Positions 1-8,479 are shown, numbered from the stretch's first letter. The stretch: 64,000 nt of DNA from Gammaproteobacteria bacterium (GCA_013373125.1 JABXIK010000014.1:1-64000); one strand, 5' to 3'. Notes: generated by a model not told the origin, from the letters alone. Made by a program: numbers and translations.

Positions 1-122
1 AACTAACCGGTTGGATCTGTGACGTGCTAGATAGCCTAGAAAATGGCAACAAAGACGAAGTGACAGCGCAGGTGCGTGAGAAGGTTAAGGCGTTGTGTGC
101 AACGTTACCTGTTTACAGCTAA
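1..122 (+). CDS. glyA: Serine hydroxymethyltransferase, C-terminal end (partial)
   Basis: Reading from base 3 gives about 39 residues ending at TAA 120-122. They include [11 protein letters not shown] and finish ATLPVYS. This matches the known GlyA C-terminus (E. coli has a GWMCDVLD-like segment and ends YPVYA). GlyA is the PLP enzyme that interconverts serine and glycine and supplies one-carbon units to tetrahydrofolate. Only the tail is in the window, so nothing can be said about its start or promoter. A palindromic repeat and an intrinsic terminator follow. In many gammaproteobacteria glyA lies next to nrdR; here nrdR is about 38 kb downstream. Confidence 0.9.
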   Translation, partial: LTGWICDVLDSLENGNKDEVTAQVREKVKALCATLPVYS

Positions 123-124
123 AA

Positions 125-235
125 GCTAGCTTACTCGCTCTGGCGGTGTTAAAACGTTTTCTCGGATACTCATTTAGTTCACTAAACTCCGTTCCTCGAA
201 AACGTTTTGCCTAGCCAAATCATCGCCGCTAACGC
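125..235. repeat. Nested palindromic element A
   Basis: This is a long imperfect inverted repeat just after glyA. The perfect inner palindrome TTTAGT-tc-ACTAAA is at 173-186. Perfect 11-bp outer arms, AAAACGTTTTC and GAAAACGTTTT, are at 151-161 and 198-208. The flanks still pair partially (GCTAGC/GCGTTAGC-like). The inner palindrome is identical to that of the element at 16895-17012, and the two also share GGTGTTAAAA on the left and TTTTGCCT on the right. No protein is encoded. It could act as a 3'-end RNA hairpin or as a dispersed mobile palindrome. Confidence 0.75.
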
Positions 236-260
236 TTTTAGGTTTAAATGGCTGATAAAA

Positions 261-298
261 GAAAAACCGCGTTCTAGAAATAGGTCGCGTTTTTTTTA
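261..298 (+). terminator. Rho-independent terminator after glyA
   Basis: GAAAAACCGCG pairs with CGCG-TTTTTTTT across a loop containing TTCTAGAAATAGG. The stem has one bulge and ends in a run of eight T at about 290-297. It lies downstream of glyA and the palindromic element. Confidence 0.7.
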
Positions 299-391
299 TA
301 GCGTTGAAATTAAGATGGCCAATAAAGTTATCACCCTTAATTGCCATGCTACGGGTGACATATCGATTATTAAATAAGGAAAATTTAAATA

Positions 392-718
392 ATGAAGTTA
401 TTACTAGGGATAGTGCTAGCGATGTGCGCATTTTTTGTGAATGCCTCAGATCACTTTATGCCGATTGACCTTGAAGGAAATTTTCAAGATGTGGGTGTTC
501 AAGCAACGGCAAGTTCATTAAGTAATATAGTCACACTAGAGCTTGAAAATTTGTCGAGTGAGTCCTTGAGTTGCAAGAGTGTTTTTCATTCTGGGCCAGA
601 GTTGGATGCAGTGCGTAGGGTGGTTTTAGAGTCAGGTGATGAAAGAATATTGTCCGTTAAATTTTTTCGCCATGTGATTCGATTAAAGATTACTTTGGAT
701 TGTGAGAAAACGTCTTAG
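392..718 (+). CDS. Small secreted protein of unknown function
   Basis: A 108-residue protein with a clear signal peptide (MKLLLGIVLAMCAFFVNA, cleavage after about residue 18). The mature part has two Cys that could form a disulfide, and a C-terminal strand-rich segment with GPELDAVRR and FFRHVIRLKITLDC. The pattern GPE...R-V...F.R.VI.L...L.C is recalled from a family of about 110-residue exported Pseudomonas proteins that databases often mislabel 3-phosphoglycerate kinase. Nothing here resembles a kinase. A TAAGGA motif lies about 12 nt before ATG. The gene stands alone between glyA and the oxoprolinase operon. The function is unknown. Confidence 0.75.
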   Translation: MKLLLGIVLAMCAFFVNASDHFMPIDLEGNFQDVGVQATASSLSNIVTLELENLSSESLSCKSVFHSGPELDAVRRVVLESGDERILSVKFFRHVIRLKITLDCEKTS

Positions 719-841
719 CTGCCGAGTTGTAAAAAACGCTTTGACTGAGTTGTGACTGAGCCATGCCGACATATTTTAAATCACGGTGGGTCATTGGGCT
801 TACGTGGTTTTTGTCCGTTTATGACATTTTCCTTCGACTAT

Positions 842-962
842 ACTTACCCTCTAGGGCGCTTTCCCGCACATATTCCAAAAAGTAGTGAAATCACCTACCC
901 CCTAGGTGATATGGCAATACTTGACTCATTTGCTCAGAATGCTACAAGTTGAGACATATAAT
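842..962 (+). promoter_or_regulatory. Promoter and operator region of the oxoprolinase operon
   Basis: A perfect -10 hexamer TATAAT is at 957-962, but the position 17 bp upstream (TCAGAA) is a poor -35. That is typical of an activator-dependent promoter. Upstream are a perfect 7-bp inverted repeat TCACCTA-ccccc-TAGGTGA (891-909) and a second related box. TACCCTCTAGG (845-855) and TACCCCCTAGG (896-906) differ at one base and are 51 bp apart, close to five helical turns. The rest of the 273-bp gap (719-991) shows no convincing gene. Confidence 0.5.
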
Positions 963-991
963 CAATTTCAGTTCACACAAGGGGGTGTGGC

Positions 992-1780
992 ATGTCCACA
1001 CAGCTAACGCCAGCTCAATTACGTCAAGCCATTCGCAGTGGCGAGCATCAAACCAATACATCCGGCTTATGTCAGGGGTTTGTGCAATGTAATGTGGCAA
1101 TCCTCCCCAAAGCGTGGGCTGACGAGTTTTTACAGTTTTGTCAGCTTAATCCGAAACCTTGCCCTGTAGTTGCCATGGCCGCTCAACCGGGTGATACCCA
1201 GATGCCTGAAATAGCCCCCGATTTCGACATCCGCACCGATGTGCCTAAGTACCGTATTTGGCGAGATGGCGAGTTGGTAGAAGAGGTAGCTGACATCTCT
1301 CATGTGTGGCGCGATGATCTTGTGACCTTTCTGCTGGGTTGCTCATTCAGTTTTGAAGAAGCCTTAATTGCCGATGGCCTCGAAGTGCGCAACATCAGCG
1401 AAGGCGTCAACGTACCCATGTATGACACAAATATCCCGTGTCGCACGGCGGGTCGTTTCCATGGCAATACCGTGGTGAGCATGCGCCCGTTTAAACCGGC
1501 TGACGCCATTCGAATGATTCAAATTTGTTCCCGCTTCCCTTCTGTTCATGGTGCACCGATTCACTTTGGTGATCCTGCGGCCATTGGTATTAAAAATGTA
1601 AACAAGCCAGATTATGGCGATGCTGTGACCATCAAAGAAGGGGAAGTGCCAGTATTTACGGCCTGTGGAGTAACTCCTCAGGCGGCTATCATGGCAGCAA
1701 AACCGGAGTTTTGTATTACCCACTCTCCGGGTCACATGGTGGTCACAGACATTCCAAACTCGAAGCTGGCTATTTTATAA
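992..1780 (+). CDS. DUF1445 / UPF0317 protein (D-glutamate cyclase-like)
   Basis: This 262-residue protein matches the DUF1445 (UPF0317, putative hydro-lyase) family in full length. Characteristic segments are [13 protein letters not shown] (113-125), [11 protein letters not shown] (146-156) and [10 protein letters not shown] (191-200). A related domain forms part of mammalian D-glutamate cyclase, which dehydrates D-glutamate to 5-oxo-D-proline, and the Bacillus subtilis homologue YcsI lies beside the oxoprolinase genes. A GGGGGTGTGG stretch precedes ATG. It is the first gene of a tight operon, 11 bp before pxpA. Inferred role: cyclase or hydro-lyase acting on glutamate or a related acid, possibly together with the DUF4392 protein encoded at 4187-5053. 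The family is certain; the substrate is inferred. Confidence 0.88.
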   Translation: MSTQLTPAQLRQAIRSGEHQTNTSGLCQGFVQCNVAILPKAWADEFLQFCQLNPKPCPVVAMAAQPGDTQMPEIAPDFDIRTDVPKYRIWRDGELVEEVADISHVWRDDLVTFLLGCSFSFEEALIADGLEVRNISEGVNVPMYDTNIPCRTAGRFHGNTVVSMRPFKPADAIRMIQICSRFPSVHGAPIHFGDPAAIGIKNVNKPDYGDAVTIKEGEVPVFTACGVTPQAAIMAAKPEFCITHSPGHMVVTDIPNSKLAIL

Positions 1781-1791
1781 GGAGCCATCTT

Positions 1792-2532
1792 ATGCCTTTG
1801 TTATTAAATTGCGATCTAGGTGAAAGCTTTGGCTCTTGGAAAATGGGCTTAGACGAAGAGGTTTTCCCGCATATTGATCAAGCCAACATTGCTTGTGGTT
1901 TTCACGGCGGTGATCCTGTGGTGATGATGAAAACCTTGGGCCTTGCGAAAAAATTCGGCGTTATGGTGGGGGCTCATCCGGCCTATCCGGATTTAGTGGG
2001 TTTTGGTCGTCGTTCTATGAATTGCTCAGAAGCGGAAATCATTGGCTTCATGTTGTATCAAATGAGCGCGATGGATGGCATGGCAAAAAGCCAAGGCCTA
2101 ACCATGGAATACGTCAAACCTCACGGTGCTCTGTATAACGACATGATGGCCAAAGCCGATGTGCGTGGCGCGATTATGAAAGCCGTGGCGCAGTTTCATC
2201 GTCCAGTAAAATTGATGTTGCAAGCTACACAAGATGCAGCACAGCATGAACAAGAAGCCGCTAATGCGGGTGTGGAGTTATTATTCGAAGCGTTTGCGGA
2301 TCGTTGTTATGACGATGATGGTAAATTATTAGCGCGCAGCAAACCCGGCGCAGTACACACCAAAGAAAAAATGTTGGCGCAAGTGAAGCAGTTAAACGAG
2401 CAAGGCACCATCACATCGGTCAGTGGCCACACGTTAAACATCAAGGCGGATTCATTATGTGTGCATGGCGACAATCTAGAAGGCGTGCAAGCCATTGCCG
2501 AGATTCGTCAATTGATTCAACAGGGTGCTTAA
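1792..2532 (+). CDS. pxpA: 5-oxoprolinase subunit A (LamB/YcsF family)
   Basis: A 246-residue LamB/YcsF protein, close to E. coli PxpA (about 244). Hallmarks are NCDLGESFG (6-14), ACGFHGGDP (34-42), the GAHPAYPD loop and KPHGALYN. PxpA, B and C form the ATP-dependent bacterial 5-oxoprolinase that opens 5-oxo-L-proline to glutamate. The reading frame extends upstream into the DUF1445 gene, but the start at 1792 is preferred: AAGGAG lies at a good distance, and family proteins begin immediately before the NCDLGE motif. It sits between the DUF1445 gene and pxpB, one base before the latter. Confidence 0.95.
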   Translation: MPLLLNCDLGESFGSWKMGLDEEVFPHIDQANIACGFHGGDPVVMMKTLGLAKKFGVMVGAHPAYPDLVGFGRRSMNCSEAEIIGFMLYQMSAMDGMAKSQGLTMEYVKPHGALYNDMMAKADVRGAIMKAVAQFHRPVKLMLQATQDAAQHEQEAANAGVELLFEAFADRCYDDDGKLLARSKPGAVHTKEKMLAQVKQLNEQGTITSVSGHTLNIKADSLCVHGDNLEGVQAIAEIRQLIQQGA

Positions 2533-2533
2533 C

Positions 2534-3232
2534 ATGCGCATTCATGTTGCCGGTGAAAATTCTTTAATCGTGTATTTTGGTGAAAACGTCAGCAATGACG
2601 TGAGCCTTGCGATTCAACACACCTCAGAATACCTATCGCAATTTGTGGGCGAGACCTTAGTGGATTTGGTGCCAAGTTACGCTTCGTTATTGGTTATCTT
2701 TGACGCGTTGCGCACAGATCATTTACACGTACGTGGATTAATTCGCCAAGCGCAAAACCAAGCTCAACAAGGCAGTGATGCACAAGACAATGCAGTGGTA
2801 CGTTTACCGGTTTTTTATGGCGAACAAACGAGCCCAGATTTAGCCGCTATTTGTGAGAAAAGTGGTTTGACCCGCGAGCAAGCCATTGAGATTCATCAGC
2901 AAACCTTGTATCGCGTTTATGCCATTGGCTTTGCTCCAGGCTTTGCCTATTTAGGTGAAACGGACGAACGTATTGCTATGCCGCGTTTGGCCACGCCGCG
3001 TAAAAAAGTTCCTAAAGGTGCCGTTGCGATTGCGGATCGTCAGACGGCGGTTTATCCCGCAGTGAGCCCGGGTGGCTGGAATTTAATTGGTTGTTGCCCA
3101 ACGCCCATGTTTGATCCAAAGGGTAATCCCACCATGCCAGTGAAAGCCGGTGATGCCGTGCAGTTTTATGCCATTGATGAAGCCGAATTTATTGCTTTGG
3201 GTGGCGACTTGAACGCTTGGAAGGAGCTATAA
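2534..3232 (+). CDS. pxpB: 5-oxoprolinase subunit B (KipI family)
   Basis: A 232-residue KipI/PxpB protein. GFAPGFAYLG, the MPR..TPRK.VP.GAVAIA stretch and SPGGW are diagnostic for the cyclophilin-like carboxyltransferase-type domain. It should pair with PxpC to form the ATP-using part of 5-oxoprolinase. ATG at 2534 is one base after the pxpA stop, so translation is probably coupled. An in-frame GTG at 2525 is an alternative start three residues upstream. B. subtilis KipI is known as a sensor-kinase inhibitor, but with pxpA and pxpC adjacent the metabolic role is preferred. Confidence 0.95.
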   Translation: MRIHVAGENSLIVYFGENVSNDVSLAIQHTSEYLSQFVGETLVDLVPSYASLLVIFDALRTDHLHVRGLIRQAQNQAQQGSDAQDNAVVRLPVFYGEQTSPDLAAICEKSGLTREQAIEIHQQTLYRVYAIGFAPGFAYLGETDERIAMPRLATPRKKVPKGAVAIADRQTAVYPAVSPGGWNLIGCCPTPMFDPKGNPTMPVKAGDAVQFYAIDEAEFIALGGDLNAWKEL

Positions 3233-3233
3233 C

Positions 3234-4190
3234 ATGACCCATAGCATTCAAGTGATCAACCCAGGCATCTTAACCCTGATTCAAGACGCCGGTCGTTTCG
3301 GACAGCACAGTGTGGGTTTAACCACAGGCGGGCCTATGGATCCGTTGGCATTTAAATGGGCCAACCGATTAGTCGGTAATGATGAACATGCCAGTGCGCT
3401 TGAGACCACCATTGGCGGTTTAAAATTCAAAGTGAATTGCAACACGCAAGTGGCCGTAACCGGCGCCACAGTAACGGTAAAGGTAAACGGAAAGCCGCAA
3501 CCTCAATGGCAAACCTTAAATTTAAACGCCAGTGATGAACTGGAACTGGGTTACGCCACACAAGGCTGTCGCATTTACGTGGCATTTGCCACGGGCTTAA
3601 AAGTGGCGCCGCAATTTAACAGTACCAGTACAGTCGTGCGCGAAGGCATTGGTGGCTTAAACGGCAAAGGCGTTCAAGCCAAAGATGACATTTTATTAAA
3701 CGATCACACCATCGAAGACAGTTGCTGGCAGTTGCCTGAGAGTGGTCGACCTGTGTATGAAAATGAAGTGACCTTGCGTTTAATTCCAGGTTATCAAGAT
3801 GCGCATTTTTCGCGTCATGAGCAGCGCATGTTTTTCTACCACGAGTACCAAGTGAGTGATTTGTGTGATCGCATGGGCTATCGCTTAACTGGACCTAAAA
3901 TTCATTGCGACATCGAAGGCATTTTATCTGAAGGCATTTGCCTCGGTGCGGTACAAGTACCAAAAGATGGGCAGCCAATTGTGCTGATGAATGACCGTCA
4001 AACCATAGGCGGTTACCCAAAAATTGGTAGTGTGTTGTCATTAGATTTAGCCAAGCTTGCGCAACTGACCGCAGGCGGCAAAGTAAAGTTTGCACCTATT
4101 ACCATCGACCACGCCCACAACGAATTGGCTCTCGCGCAATATCGCTATCGCCAACAAACCCTCGTTGCTGTGAATGAGGAAATGAAATGA
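3234..4190 (+). CDS. pxpC: 5-oxoprolinase subunit C (KipA / biotin-dependent carboxyltransferase-like)
   Basis: A 318-residue KipA/PxpC protein (E. coli about 310). The N-terminal IQDAGRFGQHSVGLTTGG, the PMDPLAFKWAN stretch and the C-terminal ILSEGICLGAVQVP...PIVLMNDRQTIGGYPKIG are family signatures. It forms the heteromeric 5-oxoprolinase with PxpB, and PxpA completes the activity. ATG is one base after the pxpB stop and has a strong AAGGAG. The stop overlaps the start of the next gene (ATGA at 4187-4190). All three Pxp subunits look intact. Confidence 0.95.
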   Translation: MTHSIQVINPGILTLIQDAGRFGQHSVGLTTGGPMDPLAFKWANRLVGNDEHASALETTIGGLKFKVNCNTQVAVTGATVTVKVNGKPQPQWQTLNLNASDELELGYATQGCRIYVAFATGLKVAPQFNSTSTVVREGIGGLNGKGVQAKDDILLNDHTIEDSCWQLPESGRPVYENEVTLRLIPGYQDAHFSRHEQRMFFYHEYQVSDLCDRMGYRLTGPKIHCDIEGILSEGICLGAVQVPKDGQPIVLMNDRQTIGGYPKIGSVLSLDLAKLAQLTAGGKVKFAPITIDHAHNELALAQYRYRQQTLVAVNEEMK

Positions 4191-5053
4191 GCCAATTAAC
4201 CACAGCCATGCAATTAAGCTTGGATATCGAAAACATGTTGGTGGAGCGTAATCTTCGCGGCATGAAAACCGTGCAAGATGCATTGCCACAAGGGTATGTC
4301 TTGCGCGCCGCACAAATGATGTTGCCTATTCGCGGTACGGTTTTAATTGGTACCGGCTTTCCGGTTGTGGATACATTCGAAACCGACGGCCCTGTGGGCG
4401 CCATTGCTTTGTATCAAGCATTTGAAGCTTTGGGTGCAGAGCCTATTATTGTGTGTGGTGCGCCATTAAGTAAGGAATTAGCAAGCCAGTATCGTGTACA
4501 TGAAATCACAGTGGGTCCAAATGCCGAGCGTGATCAAGAAGCGTTACAGGCGTTGGAGCAGTTAAAGCCAGAATTGATTGTATCCATCGAACGCCCAGGG
4601 CTTGCGGCAGATGGTAAATATTACAACATGCGTGGCGAAGACATCAGCGCTCGAGCTGCATGTTTTGATACGTTTTTAATTCATGCTCAATGCCCATCCA
4701 TTGCGATTGGCGATGGCGGTAATGAAATTGGCATGGGTAACATCCAAGAAGCGTTAAAGGGCTTGGATATTCAAGCGGCGGCCACAGGTTGTAACGAATT
4801 AGTGATTGCTGATGTTTCCAACTGGGCAGCATTAGGTTTGATCGCCATGTTGGATTGGTTAAGCGGCCAAGATATTTTAAGTAAGTTAGACGCGTTAGCG
4901 GTTTTACAATTCTTGTCAGAGCACGGCAGTGTGGACGGTGTAACTCGCGAAAACACTCTAACGGAAGACGGTTTACCGGCGCAAGATGGTATCGATTTAT
5001 TGAATCGTTTACGCGCCCTCATTAGTGAAAAGAAATTAGTGAATAAAAACTAA
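4187..5053 (+). CDS. DUF4392 protein (D-glutamate cyclase C-terminal-like)
   Basis: A 288-residue protein recognised as DUF4392. Signatures are GTGFPVVDTFETDGPVGA (about 56-73), SIERPGLAADGKYYNMRG, IAIGDGGNEIGMGN and a CNELVIADVSNWA segment. In animals this domain is joined to a DUF1445-like domain in D-glutamate cyclase (DGLUCY); here it is a separate gene four places downstream of the DUF1445 gene. The start overlaps the pxpC stop by four bases, so the two genes are translationally coupled. Inferred role: the second component of a split D-glutamate cyclase, or a paralogous cyclase or kinase-like enzyme acting on the same small acids. The family call is strong; the activity is inferred. Confidence 0.85.
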   Translation: MSQLTTAMQLSLDIENMLVERNLRGMKTVQDALPQGYVLRAAQMMLPIRGTVLIGTGFPVVDTFETDGPVGAIALYQAFEALGAEPIIVCGAPLSKELASQYRVHEITVGPNAERDQEALQALEQLKPELIVSIERPGLAADGKYYNMRGEDISARAACFDTFLIHAQCPSIAIGDGGNEIGMGNIQEALKGLDIQAAATGCNELVIADVSNWAALGLIAMLDWLSGQDILSKLDALAVLQFLSEHGSVDGVTRENTLTEDGLPAQDGIDLLNRLRALISEKKLVNKN

Positions 5054-5082
5054 TTTAAAAAATTGTATGTAAGAGGTGCCGT

Positions 5083-5940
5083 ATGAGCATTGTATTTTTA
5101 AACGACAGCTTCATGCCAATGGAAGAAGCCAAAATTTCTCCAATGGATCGTGGATTCCTATTTGGCGACGGCATCTATGAAGTGATTCCTGCCTACAACG
5201 GTAAGCTTGTGGGTTTTGGTCCACATATCGATCGTATGAACCAAGGTTTAGAATTGATCGGCATTGATTTCAAATGGGATCAAGACAAATGGCGTGAAGT
5301 ATGTAACGCATTGATCGAGAAAAACGAAGGTGAAAACCTAGGCATCTATTTGCATGTAAGCCGTGGTGCAGATAGCAAGCGTTTCCACGCCTACCCTGAA
5401 AACGTACCGGCCACTGTATTCGCTTACGCATTTGAAATTCCAGCGGCAAACGTGCCGGATAAATCAAAAGTAAAAGGTTATAAGGTTGCAGTCACGCAAG
5501 ATATGCGTTGGCAGCGTTGTAACATCAAATCGACTGCACTACTTGGTAACGTAATGCACTTCCAATACGGTTATTCTCAAGGCTACAACGAAACCTTATT
5601 GCACAATGCAAATAATGAATTAACCGAAGCCGGCGCATGTAACGCGTACATCGTTAAAGATGGTGTAGTGATTACACCACCATTGGACAACCAAATCCTA
5701 CCGGGCATCACGCGTTTAATGTTGTTAGAGATTCTACGTAAGTACAGCGACATTAAAGTAGAAGAACGTGTTGTGACCATGGATGAAGTATTTGATGCCG
5801 ACGAAGTTTGGATCACCAGTTCATCTAAAGAAATTGCACCGGTTGTAGAAGTGGCTGGTAAGAAAGTTGGCAACGGAGAGATTGGCGATGTGTGGTTAGC
5901 GGCTCAAGCCCTATACACTGAGCACAAATACGAGTTCTAG
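5083..5940 (+). CDS. dat: D-amino-acid aminotransferase (class IV PLP)
   Basis: A 285-residue fold-type IV aminotransferase. Visible motifs are MDRGFLFGDGIYEV (Y32 near PLP), CNIKSTALLGNV with Schiff-base Lys149, and ELTEAGACNAYIV with Glu182. The CNIKS-x-x-LLGNV form fits D-amino-acid transaminase better than branched-chain IlvE, which also belongs to this fold. The reaction would be D-alanine plus 2-oxoglutarate to pyruvate plus D-glutamate, or the reverse. ATG follows AAGAGGTG, 29 bp after the DUF4392 gene and before a strong terminator, so it is the last gene of the operon. It links the 5-oxoproline genes to D-glutamate. Confidence 0.88.
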   Translation: MSIVFLNDSFMPMEEAKISPMDRGFLFGDGIYEVIPAYNGKLVGFGPHIDRMNQGLELIGIDFKWDQDKWREVCNALIEKNEGENLGIYLHVSRGADSKRFHAYPENVPATVFAYAFEIPAANVPDKSKVKGYKVAVTQDMRWQRCNIKSTALLGNVMHFQYGYSQGYNETLLHNANNELTEAGACNAYIVKDGVVITPPLDNQILPGITRLMLLEILRKYSDIKVEERVVTMDEVFDADEVWITSSSKEIAPVVEVAGKKVGNGEIGDVWLAAQALYTEHKYEF

Positions 5941-5970
5941 TTAGAACACATTAGTTAGTAAAAAAGCCCT

Positions 5971-6008
5971 TAAAAGCCCACCTTTAAATTTTAAAGGTGG
6001 GCTTTTTC
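5971..6008. terminator. Strong bidirectional terminator (dat / lpxL-like)
   Basis: GCCCACCTTT pairs with AAAGGTGGGC across a short loop, with A-rich sequence on the left and TTTTT on the right. It lies between two convergent genes and should serve both strands. Confidence 0.9.
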
Positions 6009-6047
6009 GTTTTGGCCTGTTCATAGTGTTTGAGCAGGCTCAATTTT

Positions 6048-6998
6048 TTATTTATATGGATTCGGATCGTCTGGATTCTTTTGCGTTTTAAAGCGCTTGT
6101 GCAGCCACAAGTACTGGGCAGGGTAACGACGGATCGCGGTTTCTAACCATTGGTTATAGGCGAGAGCATCTTGTTCTTCATCACCGGTTTCAGGCAGAGG
6201 CTCGTAAAACTCTAAGATGTATTCTTGGCGGTCTTGTTTACGATGATAGCTGTAAGGCACGATACGCGCATTGCCGCTTTTACTTAAAAATGTCAGTCCA
6301 GAAATGGTAGATGCTTGGCGACCAAATAATGGTGCAAATACAGCATGCTTACGCCCGTAGTCTTGATCCGGTGCGTACCATAATGATTCGCCGCGTTTTA
6401 AGCAGTCGATGAAGCCTTTTACATCTTTTTTATGATAAGCGTTACTACAAAAACGATAACGCCCACGCATCATGATGGCGTTCATGAGTTTGTTATCCAG
6501 CGGACGATAAGTCACGTTTAATTGAGTAACAAGACTGGTAAGGGCACCGGCTAAATCCAGAATAGAAAAATGTGCCCCGGCTAATACTACACCTTGGCCG
6601 CTGTTCAACACGTTATCGAAGTGCTCCTTGCCGCGAACTTCTAGGGTGGATTTAAAACGTTCGTAATCGCCAAACCATGCGGTGCCGCTATCCAAATAGC
6701 CTTGCATGTTTTCATGAAAGATTTCTTTGACCAGCGCGTCTTTTTCTTTTGGGCTTAGCTCAGGAAAACAAATGTCCACATTCACTTGCACCACTTTACG
6801 ACGGCCTTTCGCCAAGTTGTAACTTAACCAAGCGAGGCCGCGGCTGATTTGCCATTGCACTTTAAACGGCATGAGTTGACTGATAAATAAAAAGCCAACG
6901 AAAAACCATACGCCCCAATATTTGGGTTTAAGGTATTCAACTTTGAGTAATCGGGTGTCTTCAATTTGATTGAAGCTTTGGTTATTTTTATTGTTCAT
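6048..6998 (-). CDS. lpxL: Lipid A biosynthesis acyltransferase (LpxL/HtrB family)
   Basis: A 316-residue LpxL/LpxM-family acyltransferase. It has one N-terminal membrane helix (about 27-46), the catalytic HX4D motif in GAHFSILDLAG, and downstream YRPLDNKLMN and YAPDQDYG motifs. These enzymes transfer an acyl chain from acyl-ACP to Kdo2-lipid IVA at the inner membrane. The gene shares a strand with hldE and lies close to waaA, which supports an LPS role. The sequence cannot decide between the lauroyl (LpxL) and myristoyl (LpxM) specificities, so the symbol is approximate. Confidence 0.85.
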   Translation of the reverse strand: MNNKNNQSFNQIEDTRLLKVEYLKPKYWGVWFFVGFLFISQLMPFKVQWQISRGLAWLSYNLAKGRRKVVQVNVDICFPELSPKEKDALVKEIFHENMQGYLDSGTAWFGDYERFKSTLEVRGKEHFDNVLNSGQGVVLAGAHFSILDLAGALTSLVTQLNVTYRPLDNKLMNAIMMRGRYRFCSNAYHKKDVKGFIDCLKRGESLWYAPDQDYGRKHAVFAPLFGRQASTISGLTFLSKSGNARIVPYSYHRKQDRQEYILEFYEPLPETGDEEQDALAYNQWLETAIRRYPAQYLWLHKRFKTQKNPDDPNPYK

Positions 6999-7051
6999 AA
7001 GTTTTGTCTCAGCACGGCAAGGTATTAATTTTCCGTGCTGTCTTCATGGCC

Positions 7052-8479
7052 TTAACTATGAGCTTTGATGCTGTTAATGATATTTGTGGTACTGCAACCG
7101 TCTTCAAAATTTAACACTTGCACTTGCCCACCGTTGGCGATCACTTCTTTGCCGCCGGCAATATCTTCAATTTTGTAATCGCCACCTTTCACTAAAATGT
7201 TAGGTAGTAATTTGGCAATTAAACGCTGCGGTGTGTCTTCACTAAATGGCACCACATAATCCACGCTTTCTAAGCCGGCTAATACATCCATACGGTGAGA
7301 GGTTGGATTAATAGGGCGACCTTCCCCTTTAAGACGACGCACGGAATCATCGGTGTTAACGGCAACGATGAGTTTATCGCCAAGTTTTTTCGCGTTTTTC
7401 AAATAACTCACATGACCTGGGTGTAGAATATCAAAGCAGCCATTGGTCATGACGAGGGTTTCCCCTTGCGCTTTGGCGTCGTTGATTACTTCGAGTAGTG
7501 CGTCTTCATCCATGATGCCGCCATGAGCAATTTCATCGGCTTTGGCCTCTCGGCGCAGTTCAGCCAAGCTCACTGTTGCCGTACCTAGTTTGGCGACCAC
7601 TAAGGCCGCTGCGGTATTAGCAAGGGCGGTGGCCTCGGCCAGTGGGCTACCGGCAGCATATGCAGCAGCCAGTACGCTGATGACAGTGTCGCCGGCGCCG
7701 GTGACGTCATACACTTCGCGCGCGGTGGCGGCTAGATGAACCGGTTGCTCCCCTTTTTGAAATAAGGTCATGCCTTTTTCACTGCGGGTGACTAATAGAG
7801 CGTCTAGTCCCACGGTTTCTAATAACTCAAAACCCTTGCTGACGATGTCTGCTTCGTCTTTGCATGGACCGACTACTTGTTCGAATTCGCTCATGTTTGG
7901 CGTGATTAAAGTGGCTCCAGAGTAGCGCTTAAAGTCATTGCCTTTGGGATCAATAAAAATGGCTTTGCCAGCTTGTTTAGCTACTTCAATAAACGCTTCA
8001 ATGTTGTGTAACGCCCCTTTGCCATAGTCACTCAATACCACCACATCGCATGCGCTGACTTGTGATTTAAATTGATCCAACATGGCGGAGTTATCCACAT
8101 CGTGGAACGACTCTTCAAAGTCCAAGCGAATCAATTGTTGGTGACGGCTCAACACGCGTAATTTGGTGATGGTTGGGTGGCTGTCGATGGCCGTAAATTG
8201 CGTCTTTATCTGGTGGTGATTTAACGTGTTGGTGAGCACTTGTGCATTTTCGTCTTGGCCCACAAGTCCCATAAGTTGAGCTTGAGCGGTAAGACTCGCG
8301 ATGTTTAACGCGACGTTACCTGCACCGCCGGCGCGATCTTCAATATCGCTTACTTTGACAACGGGTACAGGGGCTTCTGGCGAAATGCGGGATGTGGGGC
8401 CGCTCCAGTAGCGATCTAACATCACATCTCCCACCACTAACACGCGGGCATTGGCAAAGTTGGGCAATCGCAAAGTCAT
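7052..8479 (-). CDS. hldE: Bifunctional heptose 7-phosphate kinase / heptose 1-phosphate adenylyltransferase
   Basis: A 475-residue two-domain enzyme. The N-terminal half is a PfkB/ribokinase kinase ([26 protein letters not shown] with the catalytic Asp). The C-terminal part is a cytidylyltransferase-like domain ([16 protein letters not shown], then [11 protein letters not shown]). It makes ADP-D,D-heptose for the LPS inner core. The length matches full HldE, so both activities should be present. ATG at 8479 begins right before the kinase core. It is divergent from waaA across 159 bp and upstream of the lpxL-like gene on the same strand. Confidence 0.96.
   Translation of the reverse strand: MTLRLPNFANARVLVVGDVMLDRYWSGPTSRISPEAPVPVVKVSDIEDRAGGAGNVALNIASLTAQAQLMGLVGQDENAQVLTNTLNHHQIKTQFTAIDSHPTITKLRVLSRHQQLIRLDFEESFHDVDNSAMLDQFKSQVSACDVVVLSDYGKGALHNIEAFIEVAKQAGKAIFIDPKGNDFKRYSGATLITPNMSEFEQVVGPCKDEADIVSKGFELLETVGLDALLVTRSEKGMTLFQKGEQPVHLAATAREVYDVTGAGDTVISVLAAAYAAGSPLAEATALANTAAALVVAKLGTATVSLAELRREAKADEIAHGGIMDEDALLEVINDAKAQGETLVMTNGCFDILHPGHVSYLKNAKKLGDKLIVAVNTDDSVRRLKGEGRPINPTSHRMDVLAGLESVDYVVPFSEDTPQRLIAKLLPNILVKGGDYKIEDIAGGKEVIANGGQVQVLNFEDGCSTTNIINSIKAHS

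Noticed and set aside
910..940. Sigma-54 promoter (TGGCA... TTGC)
   Set aside because: Spacing between GG and GC does not fit the -24/-12 pattern; the TATAAT at 957-962 is better.
752..952. Open frame of 66 codons before the DUF1445 gene
   Set aside because: No ribosome site, no recognisable protein, and it covers the inverted repeats and is best explained as promoter DNA.
1711..1791. Earlier start for pxpA inside the DUF1445 gene
   Set aside because: No ribosome site there; AAGGAG and the conserved start of LamB/YcsF proteins support 1792.
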